64,000 nucleotides of DNA, taken from Gyrodactylus bullatarudis. Lineage: Eukaryota; Platyhelminthes; Monogenea; Gyrodactylidea; Gyrodactylidae. Below are positions 33,401 to 42,805 of this stretch, in pieces. The stretch's first letter is position 1; each line of letters begins with the position of its first letter. The DNA is taken from contig SSNU01000038.1 in assembly GCA_012064415.1 (NCBI GenBank), forward strand, positions 223,630 to 287,629. Direction: 5' to 3'. The position numbers were made by a program, and so were the translations under genes. The notes beneath the pieces are model-generated. The model had not been told where the DNA came from. It made no database searches and saw nothing but the letters and a program-made list of their open reading frames with translations.

Positions 33401-36400
33401 ATTTCACTTCACAGCTTGAAAGATTATTATTCCCCATTAGATCTCTATGATCTACTAAAAACTTTTACTCTCAGGAAGTATAATACTGAAAAGATTACCC
33501 ACCTTCCTACAAATAAAAAAAACAGTGTATATTGATTTACAAATGAAACAATCCCCTCAATATATATAGTATAACCAATTCCAGAATTGATGCATATTCT
33601 ATACAGAGAGTACTACATTCATTGTACTGAAATTTATGAATGGATCATTCTAATCATTTGTACAATGTTTATTGAATAAAATCACACAATATCCCTATTG
33701 TTTTGCTCTCCTCCTTGGAAAGGTAAATGATAAATAGAAATTTCTATGCCGTAGGTTCTGAAGGAGGAGAGAATAAATCAAAACAAAAGAATAGAACAAG
33801 GCATCCTCTGATAAAAATACCAATGTAGTCATCTTAAGTTATAGATAAATTTTATTTGTGGGTGTCATTTTAAAGGATCTCTCTGTTCTTCTTAAATGAG
33901 ATCTGAGTTGGTATGATATATTTCATAGAATTACGAACTTTGCTAAAATGTGGTCTAATGATTTACCTCAGGATCTTGATAATGTTTACTACACTTGAAA
34001 ATCATAAAAAACCGCGAGAAATAATGGGTTTGTTCAAAATTTGAAATGAACAGTTTTCTTTTCTTTTTTTTAACCCCATGTTCACTATGAAATCATTTAG
34101 AATTTCCAGCTCAAGGTTCAAAATATCGAAATTTGAGGCAAATCCAAAATTAATTTTTATTTACTAAAAGAAAAATTACGCTGATTACGAATCGGAATTC
34201 AGTTTTAGAAAACACAATTATCATTTAAAAAATTATAGATGTTAAAATTGGCATCTAAAACTAGTTATTTTCTAAGGTAGGTAGATATCAAGCAAGCGAT
34301 TGCATATTTTGAACGATAAAAAGCTATTTCAGTTAGCCTATGTCGTTGAATGGATACAGCTTACAAATGGATCCCACCGTGACAATAGTACGAAAGAAAC
34401 TCTCAGATCATTTAGAAATAATCTACACCCAGTTAATATGAAGATGGAAATTTATGATTTTTACAAAATTCTTAATTTTTTCATCAAGATATCGAATTTG
34501 ATCATGAATTTTTGGAATCTAGATTATGAGACCCTCTTTTACGATACGGCAAATTTGAAATCTTGAAATAGGGCCAAAATCCCAATTTTTCAAACTTTGA
34601 GCTGAAAATTTTTGTTGATTTGAAAATTGGAGAGTGATCAAAAATTGATTTTCAGTATCAAGATTAGATAATAAAGCTGACTAGCACCGTCAAATTATCG
34701 ACAGTTTCCAATTTATTTTCAATAATTTCCTAAATAGTTGAAAAAAGTTGAATCATATTGGGATCAATGAGGAAATTAAAGAAATCTTCAGGATCGATGT
34801 TATTGATTCAAAATTACTCTTCAATTACCATGGCCTATCTGAGCTTTTTCGCTATTCTCTTCACCGTTGCTATTTATTGAAGAGTTTTGGTGTTTTTTTA
34901 GCTCAAATTATAATCTAATTTTCAACTTTTACTATACTTCTTTCGAAATTTGTAAAATATTATTTTCAATAAACTTTTATCATTATTTACTGATGAACCA
35001 TAAAGCAATGTACAATGTAGATCTAGTGAATAAAAAATCTTTTCTTATGTATCTACAAAAATAATTTTAAGCGTATTTTCGGACGTTTTTGATAAGTTAC
35101 GTGAATCATATCATCACCAAAACCAGTAATCAGAAAATAGAAGAATTCCTCACAGCCCCAAGAGTATGAACACTTTCAGCTACCATTGGGTCAACTCCTT
35201 ATTAATAAATACTATTGGCTAGACCTAAATGTTTTCAAGATTATTTTATGCATAAATATAAAGCTAGTTTATATGAAGATGGGAATTTATGCTTTTTACA
35301 AAATTCTCAATTTTTTTCATCTAGAACTCGAATTTGATCAAGATTTTTTGGAATCTAGACATCACAATACGGAGAAAAAATTTCGAAAAAATCAATTTTT
35401 AAGGAAAATATGGCAAATTTGAAATCTTGAAGTAGCGCCAAATTCCCATTTTTTGAACTTTGAGTTGGAAATTTTTGCTGATTCCAATGTGAGAGAGTGA
35501 TCAAAAGCTGAGTTTTAGGATCACAATAAGACAAAAAAACCGATGATCATCATAAAAATTTTGATAAATTCGTCATTTTTCTGGGATCTTGAAATATCAA
35601 ATTTCATCGACTTTCAAGTAGGGAAAATGATCAAAAAAATGTTGATTATGGGGTAATTCTCAAAACCAGCATCAGCATATTTAATTTCTTTGACTAATTG
35701 TGATCATCAACTTTTGATCAATTTCTCACATTGAAATCAGATTTCAAATTTGCCTTATTTTCCTTAAAAATTGATTTTTCTCTAAATTTTTTCTCCATAT
35801 TGTGAAAGAAGACCTCATGATTTAGATTCCAAAAGATTTTGATCAAATTCGATTTCTTGATGGAAAAATTAAGAATTTTGTAAAAATCATAAATTCCCAT
35901 CTTCATATTAATTAGCCTTAAGTACACATCTTTGGTAGACAATGTAGTCTTCTTACACTATCTAATAATTATTAGTTTTTACAGCACATAAAATCGTTCT
36001 AAATTTTTTAAATATTCGATTATATTTTCAATGGATCCCCCTTCTTTAAGTAAGGTATCTTGATGAGTTATACATATTTTTGTAGCTTAATAAATTTAAC
36101 AATCTAATGAGAAATAAACAACGTATTTTAACTTTTATCATTTCTAAAGAGAGATCACTGAGAAATATTCATAAATATAGACAAATATGGCTAATGACTT
36201 ACCTACAACTCATTGTCGGATAATTCTGGAGGCTGTTGCTATTGATTTTGAGCTCATCACTCATATTATTCAAATCGAAGCTATTATCACGAGAATGCTT
36301 GATAAGATGACTTTGCATTTTGGGCAAGGAATCCTGATCTAAAGAGTCCTGGTGTATCTTACTCAGGCTCATCTTTCTTCCACAGAGTATGCCCAATTGT

Positions 36401-39400
36401 AGGAGGATGACTATTGTCACTAATACGGAAAGACTCATCGCTCCAAGAGTATACCAGTTAAAGTTGATCTCACTCAGTAGGAATGAATTTGATTCTTAAT
36501 GTATAATAAAGAGATATCAAACTTGTTATATTGTAGACTTGGACGAAATTTTCCAAAATTACTAAAATCTCCAATCAATATGAAAAAAGTAAATATTTCA
36601 ACATCATCGCACAAAATTTAGGTCTAAAAATGAAAAACGATTTCTGACCGATCAATCAAGTCTTAAAACAATTTTATTAAGGTTTAAAAGGTGTTGATTA
36701 ACCTCTGATTTTATCTGAGCAATAGAAGAATTCATAAAGAAAGACGAGTTTGTTAAAAGAATAGCACTTTATTTCGTGACATACTCATCGGCTTTTACAT
36801 GCCAGATTTATGTACAAAGAATTACAAGAACTAATAGAACTTAGATAATCCATTTATACAAATTAAACTCAAACCATAATTTTTCAAATCCTGTTTAGCA
36901 TGAACTATTCCATTGAAAGACAAATGTACAAAGAACAAGTACATCATTTCTTGTAGTTTTTTGTATATAAATCTGGAAGCTGATGTGTATGCCACGAAAT
37001 AAAGCGCTATTCTTTTAACAAACTCAGCATCGCCTTTCTTTATGAATTTTATTAAGATTTAAGTCATTTTTGCAACTTTGTTGGAAGGTATAATGTGAAT
37101 TCAAGTTGAAATCATGAAAACGAAGTGAAAAATTTCATAATTTTGTTTATCTTATTATAGAAGTGTAAAAAGATATTTAATGGGATAATGTCAAAACCCT
37201 GAAGATTAATTTTTTCATATTGATTGGCGATGTTAGTAATTTTAGAATATTTCGTCCAAGTCTTTTATTAAGTAGAAATAAATTCAAGTCGAAAATTTCA
37301 TTCAGCCAGTTTTCAATGACTTGAATGTTGAAGTATCTTAACTACCTACTAACTTTTCATAAACTTTGGTAAAAGCGGAACTCATAATCTAGAGTATTTC
37401 ATGAAAATCATAGATTCTCATCTACACATGAATTATAAATAGTAATTTTTAAGCATCGTATTTTCCCTTCAGCTTCGTTTAGCAAAGTAAGATTTTAAAA
37501 ATAACTGAACATCTAAGGGAAAAAAATTACATATTGAAATAAATTCTCACTTTTTGTGTTTGTAGAGATCCTCTTTTGGTCAGTAAATGTGAAAAGATAA
37601 TTCTGAAATAAATAGATATGTTAAACAATGTGAATTATTTCAAATATTCGTGAGATAAAAAAAAGAATTTCAGTTGGTTGATATGAATTTGAATATGATG
37701 ACGATTTTTGAATCCAAATGATTCCTTGGAGAAAATAACTCTCATTTCTTTGAGTATTTCTTTTTTAGCTTCGAAAAAAAAGATTTCACAGAATCAAAAT
37801 TCGACAGGTTAACCGATTATTACCGTTAAACATTTGGCATAATACACCGTTTGAATTAACGAAATTTCACTAATCCTTAGATAAAATCTGAAACATTTGA
37901 TTTCCCTGTCTAAATTTGATTCTGAAAAAATCTCTTTGTTCCACTCTTTCAAAAAAAATGTTGATACAAATTTGAAAATATCATCATTATTCAAATTATT
38001 GATGAAAAAAATAAATTTTTTGTAAGATTCATAGATTCCAAACTTGATACAAAATATGTAATTTTAATTTTCCTTCAGATGATGAAGTATATTATCAGAG
38101 ATAGCATTCTAATAATTCTGATTATTATAACTATCACTTTTATGTTCCATATTTTTAAAGAAATACTAAAAACCCCTATCTTATTTTTCTACCAGTACAA
38201 GGCAGAAGACAACATAGTCAAGTAGCAAGCGAACAACGTTTATGCCTAAAGTTAAGATCAGTTCCCCTCCTCTTAAATAGTTTATTACTCAAAAGTAATC
38301 ACTGAGACTTTAAAATAATAAATATATGCATAAATTATTATGATTGACTCACTTCTTTACATTTTTGATCCATCTCTTCAATTCCAGTTCTCCACATGTG
38401 AAATATGCTGAAAGTTTCATATATCCATTTATATTCCCACAAAATTCAAAAAATCCATTATAAAAAACAAAACCTGTCTTCTTACTATGCATTGTTTGAG
38501 TAAATCAATTCAAAACACAAGTATTTTACAAATATTTAACATGACCATTACTATTGATGACATAACTATCATTAATTTGGAGAAACTTTCATGCAATTTA
38601 ATTGCACTAAACATGAATAATACCATTGGTATCATTCGCTTATGCCAAAGAGTTGGTCTTATTGCCGAGCAGATCTTTCATTCCTGTTCTGGAGACTCAA
38701 GATTTCTGAATCTCCAGAAACTAAAACGTGTAAAAGATGGTTATTGTTTCATATGTCCTAAGTGCAAGTACTTAGAGTCGATAAGGAAAAGTATGTTTTT
38801 TCTCTTAAATAATTTAATTCAGATACATTCTTCGAAGGATCCAAACTCGAGTTATGGAAAATCCTATAAACTATTAGAATGGTTTCAAAGAAAACCGATA
38901 CTCTACAAAATATGATGGAGGAGCTCAATATAGTAAGGCCTACTACTGTAGACTGGCGAAATTTCGTTAGAGATATCTACACAGAGATTGTCATAATCGG
39001 TTTCTTTGACTAATCGTGATCCTAAAAATCAACTTTTGATCACTCTCTCACTTTTAAATCAACAAAAATTATTAACTCAAAGTTCAAAAAAAAGGGAATC
39101 CGGCGCCATCGCTAGATTTGAAATATGCCATAACTTTCTTAAAATTTGATTTTTTTCAAATTTTTTTTCTTCAGATCCTGAAAGTGGAACCTACGATCTA
39201 GATTCCAAAAAATCTTGATCAAANNNNNNNNNNNNNNNNNNNNNNNNNNNNNNNNNNNNNNNNNNNNNNNNNNNNNNNNNNNNNNNNNNNNNNNNNNNNN
39301 NNNNNNNNNNNNNNNNNNNNNNNNNNNNNNNNNNNNNNNNNNNNNNNNNNNNNNNNNNNNNNNNNNNNNNNNNNNNNNNNNNNNNNNNNNNNNNNNNNNN

Positions 39401-42012
39401 NNNNNNNNNNNNNNNNNNNNNNNNNNNNNNNNNNNNNNNNNNNNNNNNNNNNNNNNNNNNNNNNNNNNNNNNNNNNNNNNNNNNNNNNNNNNNNNNNNNN
39501 NNNNNNNNNNNNNNNNNNNNNNNNNNNNNNNNNNNNNNNNNNNNNNNNNNNNNNNNNNNNNNNNNNNNNNNNNNNNNNNNNNNNNNNNNNNNNNNNNNNN
39601 NNNNNNNNNNNNNNNNNNNNNNNNNNNNNNNNNNNNNNNNNNNNNNNNNNNNNNNNNNNNNNNNNNNNNNNNNNNNNNNNNNNNNNNNNNNNNNNNNNNN
39701 NNNNNNNNNNNNNNNNNNNNNNNNNTGTTTTTGAGTTGAAACATTTAATTCTTATCTAAATGCTTTCTACCACTGATATGGAAACAAAACTTTTCGCTGT
39801 TTGAAAAATAATGTAAAATGCAATTCTAGATGCCATAAGATTCTTTCTTATCGAAATAAATGAAAACTTTATAATTTTTAAAAAATAGACAATAATTCTT
39901 ATTTATGCTAGAAGATTTTTATGATAAAACTATTGAGGACTTAAATTTAAAATTATGTAAGTAAGCATACTTACCGTAAATATGCTTACTGGGGATAGAA
40001 ATATCCGAAAAACGTGAAAGTGCTTACTAGGTAACGACTTTTACGTAAAAAACGTAAGTAAGCATACTAACCGTAAGTATGCTAACTTACGTGAGTAAGC
40101 AAATTTACGGTGACATATATAAAGAAAGCCTTTTTCACGTAAAAATTTAATTGAGAATAAATATGAGTTGGAGATTCAGAAATTTTGATTCTCCAGAACA
40201 GGAATGGTGAAATGTTTAGTGAAATTAAATTAATGATGGTCAATCAATAGTAATGGTCATGTTAAATATTTGTAAAATACTTGTGTTTTGAATTGATTTA
40301 CTCAAACAATGCATAGTAAGAAGACAGGTTTTGTTTTTTATAATGGATTTTTTGAATTTTGTGGGAATATAAATGGATATATGAAACTTTCAGCATATTT
40401 CACATGTGGAGAACTGGAATTGAAGAGATGGATCAAAAATGTAAAGAAGTGAGTCAATCATAATAATTTATGCATATATTTATTATTTTAAAGTCTCTTT
40501 AAATAAAAGAAGAGAGCCGACGAAAATAAAAGCTTTTATTCACCTAAATAACTTCGTCGTTCTAACTACTAGCATGACCATTAGTCAGCACCCTCAGAAT
40601 ATCTTCGAGGAAATAGGGCAATTAATGTCTCGAAATTAAAAATAAAATAGATCAAATTCTCTAGCTTTCGAACTATAGAGCAGCTTGTTGGAATGCATCA
40701 TAAAATAGAGCTTTTCGGTTAGTTAATTGCCTAAATCAGTTGAATTATCTGAAGTGCTTATTAACACAAAAGCTATTCTCGATAAATTTTATGATTTTAC
40801 AAAATTCTAATCATTATTTTTATTAGCCTTCTATTTTTAAACCCTTTTTGGTGCCGAAGCTATTTCTCAATTCTCATAGAATCCAGAATTTAGTGATGAA
40901 AATATTAAATTATCACTCAGATTATCCTAATTTATTAATTTTCAAGCAGTAATAGCCTAAGTAATAAGAAGTAGACTTTTGCACGATAATGAGTTGTTTC
41001 CAAAAATGTCAACGCCCTTTCTTTTACTTGTCTAATGATGACCCTTAAAAATAACGCTTGATTCCTTCTTTTATTTTGAATATTAATTTTTTTAAAATCA
41101 GACCTTGATCGAAAATTCCTAAATTCATTCATCGAGAATAGTTTACACACTGTTGACTTGAACGAAATTTTGCAAAATTACTTAAATCACCCATCGAAAA
41201 AAAACTAATCTTCAAGCATTTAAATATAATCCTACCAAATTTAGCTTCAAAATACCTTTCCATGCTTCTGGAATAAGATAAATAAAATTGTGAAAATGTT
41301 CAAATTTAAAACGTATTTTGATTGTAATATTCATGGAAAATAAGAGAAATTTCGTTTCGAGCTATTGAAAAACTATTTTAATAGGATTTAAGTCATTTTT
41401 ACAAGTTTATGTAAAGAAATAATGTGAATTCAAGTTAAAATTATAATTATAAATTAATATAAAACGTTCTAAATTTGAAAAGTTTCACAATTTTATTTAT
41501 CTTGTTCCAGAAGCATGGAAAGGGATTTTGAAGCGAAATTTAGTGGGATTATATTAAAATACTTGAAGATTAGTATTTCATATCAATGGGTGATTTAAGT
41601 AATTTTGCAAAATTTCTTCCAACTCTATTACTCAGTCAGCAATTCTAGATGGAAAAACAGAAACATACCCTAGGTTTATTGCAACTGTTATCATGACAAC
41701 ATTTGAAGATTGGAGCTGGATCATCTTTAGTATCCATGAGGGAATATCTAACCAATGTACGATTGAACATCTCTTCATCCAATGAATCAAGGCACCGTTT
41801 TTGTACGCCATTATTTTCATCTTGGAATGATACACAACCAGAATCTTCAGTGTAGAATAACTGCTCATATTTGATGATATCCTGACTGGATGTATTTCGT
41901 ATCTCCAATCTCTTGGATTTTCTCAAATGAGAGTAACAGAACCTTTCAGATCGGCACTTGAAGTTTTCATGCTTGCAACTTTCCGCTGAACAATGGCAGA
42001 GGACGAAGGAAG
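18453..42012 (-). CDS. BAMBI: BAMBI-like TGF-beta family pseudoreceptor (four exons seen; signal-peptide exon not found)
   Basis: Exons in transcript order: 41669-42012, 36203-36468, 21424-21721 and 18453-18737, with compatible phases (0, 2, 0). The first encodes a three-finger receptor ectodomain: CHCSAESC, then CRSERFCYSHL, then RCLDSLDEE, ending KCCHDNSCN. This is the cysteine pattern of type I BMP/activin receptors, and closest to BAMBI (GCLDSLA, ECCHEDMCN). The second encodes a membrane span (SLSVLVTIVILLQLGIL) and the start of the tail. The last two give a hydrophilic cytoplasmic tail of about 195 residues, with no GS box and no kinase domain. BAMBI binds ligand/receptor complexes as a decoy and dampens BMP/activin signalling. 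The two tail exons are joined to the rest by splice phase and strand only. The exon with the signal peptide should lie beyond 42012 and was not recognised. Confidence 0.72.
18925..21233 (+). CDS. CPT2: Carnitine O-palmitoyltransferase 2, mitochondrial (CPT2), 4 exons
   Basis: CPT2 on the matrix side of the inner mitochondrial membrane converts acylcarnitines back to acyl-CoA for beta-oxidation. Exons are 18925-19326, 19407-20125, 20185-20380 and 20655-21233, giving 631 residues (human about 658). Family motifs: PTDHYQGALPILKIPKL near the start, FNSTRLP, NRWFDKSF-like KRWFDKSFTLI, the catalytic-His motif FEHSWGDG, TYESCTNAYFKKGRTETIRSA, the STS-type DLSTSSL and DGFGLGYKI. The N-terminus MLLQRRLFSLNRNK is basic, as for a mitochondrial presequence. 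Odd: the roughly 30-residue segment between LLEPE and the DMSQY motif that is specific to CPT2 is absent (here LLQPEMGGVKGSKPMDISQY). The whole gene lies inside the last intron of the BAMBI-like gene, on the opposite strand. Confidence 0.93.
22244..23444. mobile_element. hAT-like element with 8-bp target duplication and a duplicated right end
   Basis: The left end TAGGGCGACCAGAAAAAGGC starts at 22252. The right end GGTCGCCTTA finishes at 23436. The flanking direct repeat is CTAATTAG (22244-22251 and 23437-23444). A second right end, GGTCGCCCTA, occurs internally at 22854 and is followed by CTCATTAC. The 130 bp before each right end are near-identical (22724-22854 and 23306-23436). AAAAAGGC subterminal motifs are frequent. 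The interior includes a short open frame (from 23170, MEFNLVQSNRTTFKPNQ...) that was not recognised. No transposase domain is visible. Confidence 0.75.
23690..24222 (-). pseudogene. Degraded Tc1/mariner-superfamily transposase
   Basis: On the minus strand the sequence opens with a helix-turn-helix-like MPKHEEIIRKRILDLHEN and, after stops and frameshifts, ends with LAPYSYPINPIEKVWSVFK. The latter matches the C-terminal catalytic stretch of Tc1/mariner enzymes (LPPYSPDLNPIEN.WS). The middle is too decayed to place the first two catalytic aspartates. It is a relic, of a lineage clearly different from the intact Tc1 at 58149-59681. Confidence 0.65.
24601..27314. other. No gene recognised; AT-rich intronic DNA of the BAMBI-like gene
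   Basis: A 2.7-kb stretch within the large BAMBI intron. No ORF with family signatures, no terminal repeats with target duplications and no tRNA-like signals were seen. A GGTTCTC-TCAGACC-type stretch at about 25985 recurs in the MITE at 42397-42805. Confidence 0.5.
28998..29602 (+). mobile_element. PLE-A copy 2: 5'-truncated, nested in PLE-B, with 11-bp target duplication
   Basis: ATTCTGGAGTT at 28998-29008 and 29592-29602 brackets a PLE-A 3' segment. It holds an intact-looking GIY-YIG domain (reading to TGA at 29361-29363, FKTQRLFSL...CDCGASYIGRT...HLKQENHAASISNFSIL) and the 3' terminal repeat with a hammerhead ribozyme. It differs little from copy 1 but keeps an open endonuclease frame and an intact ribozyme core, so it probably comes from a less decayed source element. 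Confidence 0.82.
29524..29564 (+). ncRNA. Hammerhead ribozyme (minimal type I) in the PLE-A terminal repeat, intact core
   Basis: Stem I pairs GAGACCA (29524-29530) with TGGTTTT (29558-29564), including two G-U pairs. The core CTGAGGA is at 29531-29537 (position 7 = G, which is allowed). Stem II is TC/GA with a CTTT loop (29538-29545). GAA is at 29546-29548. Stem III is the palindrome ATGCGCAT (29549-29556), and position 17 is T (29557), the predicted cleavage site. Tiny stems II and III are the known form of PLE hammerheads, which are thought to act as dimers. Activity is inferred, not shown. Confidence 0.75.
30172..30717. repeat. Inverted duplication, arms of about 175 bp with about 195 bp between
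   Basis: The arms 30172-30345 and 30542-30717 are near-identical reverse complements; they differ by a 3-bp indel and a few substitutions. Both encode the same peptide on opposite strands (ELYYQSYYSNNSDYCNN, then TNRPIQAR, then HSQAASEQRYRQ). The spacer carries a plausible N-terminus on the minus strand only (from 30481, MKNLTPEEEYDMYSKYC). Decayed single copies lie at about 32161-32245 (minus) and 38088-38250 (plus). Confidence 0.85.
30509..31237 (+). CDS. Unrecognised basic ORF inside the PLE-B insertion
   Basis: An open frame of 242 residues. The first third is the inverted-duplication peptide rich in Asn/Tyr. The middle is neutral (LVQNYKSKLKRAAKLLKDFP...). The C-terminal third is basic, with nuclear-localisation-like KRGRKRKS and KRKK around QPTLDRYVKRKKWSW. 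Because a 12-bp target duplication encloses it together with PLE-B, it may be the missing N-terminal part of the PLE-B protein, displaced by tandem/inverted copying. It could instead be a captured host exon. No start context supports the first Met, and the N-terminus more likely corresponds to the minus-strand copy starting at 30481. Confidence 0.4.
   Translation: MSNQNIKPIRFELYYQSYYSNNSDYCNNHYNFYNPCSLNTTPFSPLSTNRPIQARRRHSQAASEQRYRQSMPNSSLKNYLVQNYKSKLKRAAKLLKDFPIASSTQKQNGNEVGVIIKPKEQVVETTSHYNQLQSSAPTTIMIENESANTEKSTVVDKYNYNRISSQLINSSIGNVKKAAPANGKRGRKRKSLSGQPTLDRYVKRKKWSWIQAINPGPFPSILQIKRTNQRISIFFKHLAIYI
31535..31617 (-). mobile_element. 3' fragment of the second tRNA-related SINE
   Basis: GAAATTGAAACATTTATATT through GTGCCCGGTGTGG is the reverse complement of the tail and terminal stem of the element at 44659-44823, with an internal deletion. 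It is inserted in the R1 foldback copy. Confidence 0.65.
31618..32430. other. Intronic spacer, no gene seen
   Basis: Contains only the decayed minus-strand piece of the 30172-30717 repeat at about 32161-32245 and AT-rich unique sequence. Confidence 0.45.
32431..33175. repeat. Dispersed repeat R2, near full-length copy with terminal inverted repeats
   Basis: The left end AGTTAATATGAAGATGGAAA then TTTATGATTTTTACAAAA is mirrored at the right end, TGTAAAAATCATAGATTTCC then AACTTCATATAAATTAGCT. The interior contains GGAATCTAGA-type, GCGCCAAAATCC-type and TTGAAAATTGGAGARTGATC stretches that recur throughout the window. No coding capacity. Probably a non-autonomous DNA transposon family; no target duplication could be fixed. 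Confidence 0.65.
33176..34430. other. Intronic spacer, no gene seen
   Basis: About 1.25 kb between two R2 copies within the BAMBI intron. No ORF with recognisable motifs, no target-duplicated ends. Confidence 0.45.
34433..34720. repeat. R2 repeat, partial copy
   Basis: Starts AGTTAATATGAAGATGGAAA like 32431 and shares its interior (TTGATTTGAAAATTGGAGAG, then TGACTAGCACCGTCAAATTATCGACAG-type sequence in pieces). It lacks the right end. Confidence 0.6.
34826..34985 (+). mobile_element. PLE-A 3' terminal fragment
   Basis: Matches the region just before and after the PLE-A stop codon: TGGCCTATCTGAGCTTTTTC, GCTATTTATTGAAGAGTTTT, then CAACTTTTACTAT. It breaks off before the hammerhead segment. 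A shorter scrap of the following segment (TTTTATCATTTCTAAAGAGA) occurs at 36128-36165. Confidence 0.65.
35262..35917. repeat. R2 repeat, complete copy with terminal inverted repeats
   Basis: The left end AGCTAGTTTATATGAAGATG and right end CATCTTCATATTAATTAGCC are inverted copies. The inner segments on each side are also mutually complementary, so the element can fold on itself. No coding capacity. Confidence 0.65.
36534..37264. repeat. R1 foldback copy interrupted by another palindromic element
   Basis: The left end TAGACTTGGACGAAATTTTC and right end ATTTCGTCCAAGTCT match R1. At about 36735-37055 an unrelated palindrome of some 320 bp is inserted. Its arms pair AAAGAAAGACGAGTTTGTTA and TAGCACTTTATTTCGTG with their near complements CACGAAATAAAGCGCTA and TAACAAACTC...CTTTCTTT at the far side. 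Confidence 0.65.
38487..38915 (+). pseudogene. N-terminal part of a Merlin/ISXO2-like transposase (probable)
   Basis: An open frame of 142 residues. The segment LCQRVGLIAEQIFHSC...DGYCFICPKCKYLESIRKSMFF resembles the zinc-ribbon N-terminus of ISXO2-like (Merlin) transposases, where DGY-W-C..C and IRK-SFF are usual. The catalytic DDE domain is not visible; it would fall in or beyond the R2 sequence and the gap. The first 24 codons lie in the inverted arm. Identification rests on this short stretch only. Confidence 0.45.
39224..39725. other. Assembly gap (502 N)
   Basis: Undetermined bases. Lies between the arms of the inverted duplication 38304-40497, a context prone to assembly failure. Confidence 0.99.
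39955..40115. repeat. Cluster of short palindromic GTAAGTAAGCATACTTAC-type repeats
   Basis: The core GTAAGTAAGCATACTTACCG occurs at 39958-39977 and, slightly changed, at 40053-40072. Several inverted versions (TATGCTTACT, TATGCTAACTTACG, GAGTAAGCAAATTTACGG) occur between. The tract can form several alternative hairpins. No coding capacity. Confidence 0.7.
41154..41627. repeat. R1 foldback element, uninterrupted copy
   Basis: About 474 bp. The first 150 bp and last 150 bp are imperfect reverse complements: TTGCAAAATTACTTAAATCA with TGATTTAAGTAATTTTGCAA, and CTTTCCATGCTTCTGGAATA with its complement. Serves as the empty-site reference for the PLE-B insertion at 27537-31351. Confidence 0.75.
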
Positions 42013-42396
42013 CTAATAAAATTTAATAATTTTTTCAATAAAGTATTATTTTTTATTCGAATAATAATAATTTTTAAACTCCATCATGAAATGTATATGT
42101 TACCGTAAATATAGAAACTCATGAATATTTTCGTTAATTTTCACTTATTACTACAAAGACTACTGTTATGACACTTCGAGGTACAAAGTAAGCCTTGACG
42201 CCTGCATTTGCATCTATTTTTCTCTATGTTACTCGCTTTCAAAAATCTAGTCGATCTTTTTACTCATAAAAATCTGTAAATGATTTGCGTTTATAACTAG
42301 AACAACTTGGTCTTGTTTTTCATGGTGGTATTCTATCGAAAAAATAAATGTTTGATATTTTTCTGAGCTAAAAAAAGTTTAATGTCAAGAATTTTC

Positions 42397-42805
42397 ATTT
42401 TGCTGACTAGTGTCTTGCACTATTTAGGTAGATAACGAAAATAGATTCTGGGTGAATATGAGCTCTTTTATTTTCGTCGGTTCTCATCAGACCCTACACT
42501 GACATTTATATTTATACAGAATATTATTCAAGGAAACGCGAAAGGTTCGTTTGGGCCATTCAGATCATTCATTTGTAACCGGATGGAGGGTGAAGGGGCT
42601 AGTTGGGTAGACTTTTGACTGTTGGTGTTACACCTTTCTATATTTTCTATTCCTCTAGTCTAGAGGCTCTAGACCCCTCGACTCTTCCCTTTTGATTTTT
42701 AACTAACCCCTCCACCCTCTGAATGCTCTGAATAGCACGTGTCGGTGTAGGGTTTGATAAGAACCGTTTTCTACTTACATAATGCAAGACACTAGTCAGC
42801 AAAAT
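42397..42805. mobile_element. MITE with 23-bp terminal inverted repeats
   Basis: The ends ATTTTGCTGACTAGTGTCTT and the complement of AAGACACTAGTCAGCAAAAT are perfect over more than 20 bp. Inner repeats include GGTTCTCATCAGACCCTACA and its inverted relative TGTAGGGTTTGATAAGAACC. Total length 409 bp. No coding capacity; superfamily not assigned. Confidence 0.7.

Larger units (their letters stand above)
38304..40497. mobile_element. Large inverted duplication around an assembly gap, with a Merlin-like transposase fragment
   Basis: The arms 38304-38558 and 40243-40497 are near-identical reverse complements. Homology continues more weakly into the left ORF, with a deletion on the right. The 502 undetermined bases (39224-39725) lie between. 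R2-type sequence (38950-39223) abuts the gap. The symmetry suggests the ends of one transposon or an inverted partial copy. Flanks show no obvious matching 8-9 bp duplication. Confidence 0.6.

Noticed and set aside
39139..39744. Long ORFs across the assembly gap on both strands
   Set aside because: Made of undetermined bases.
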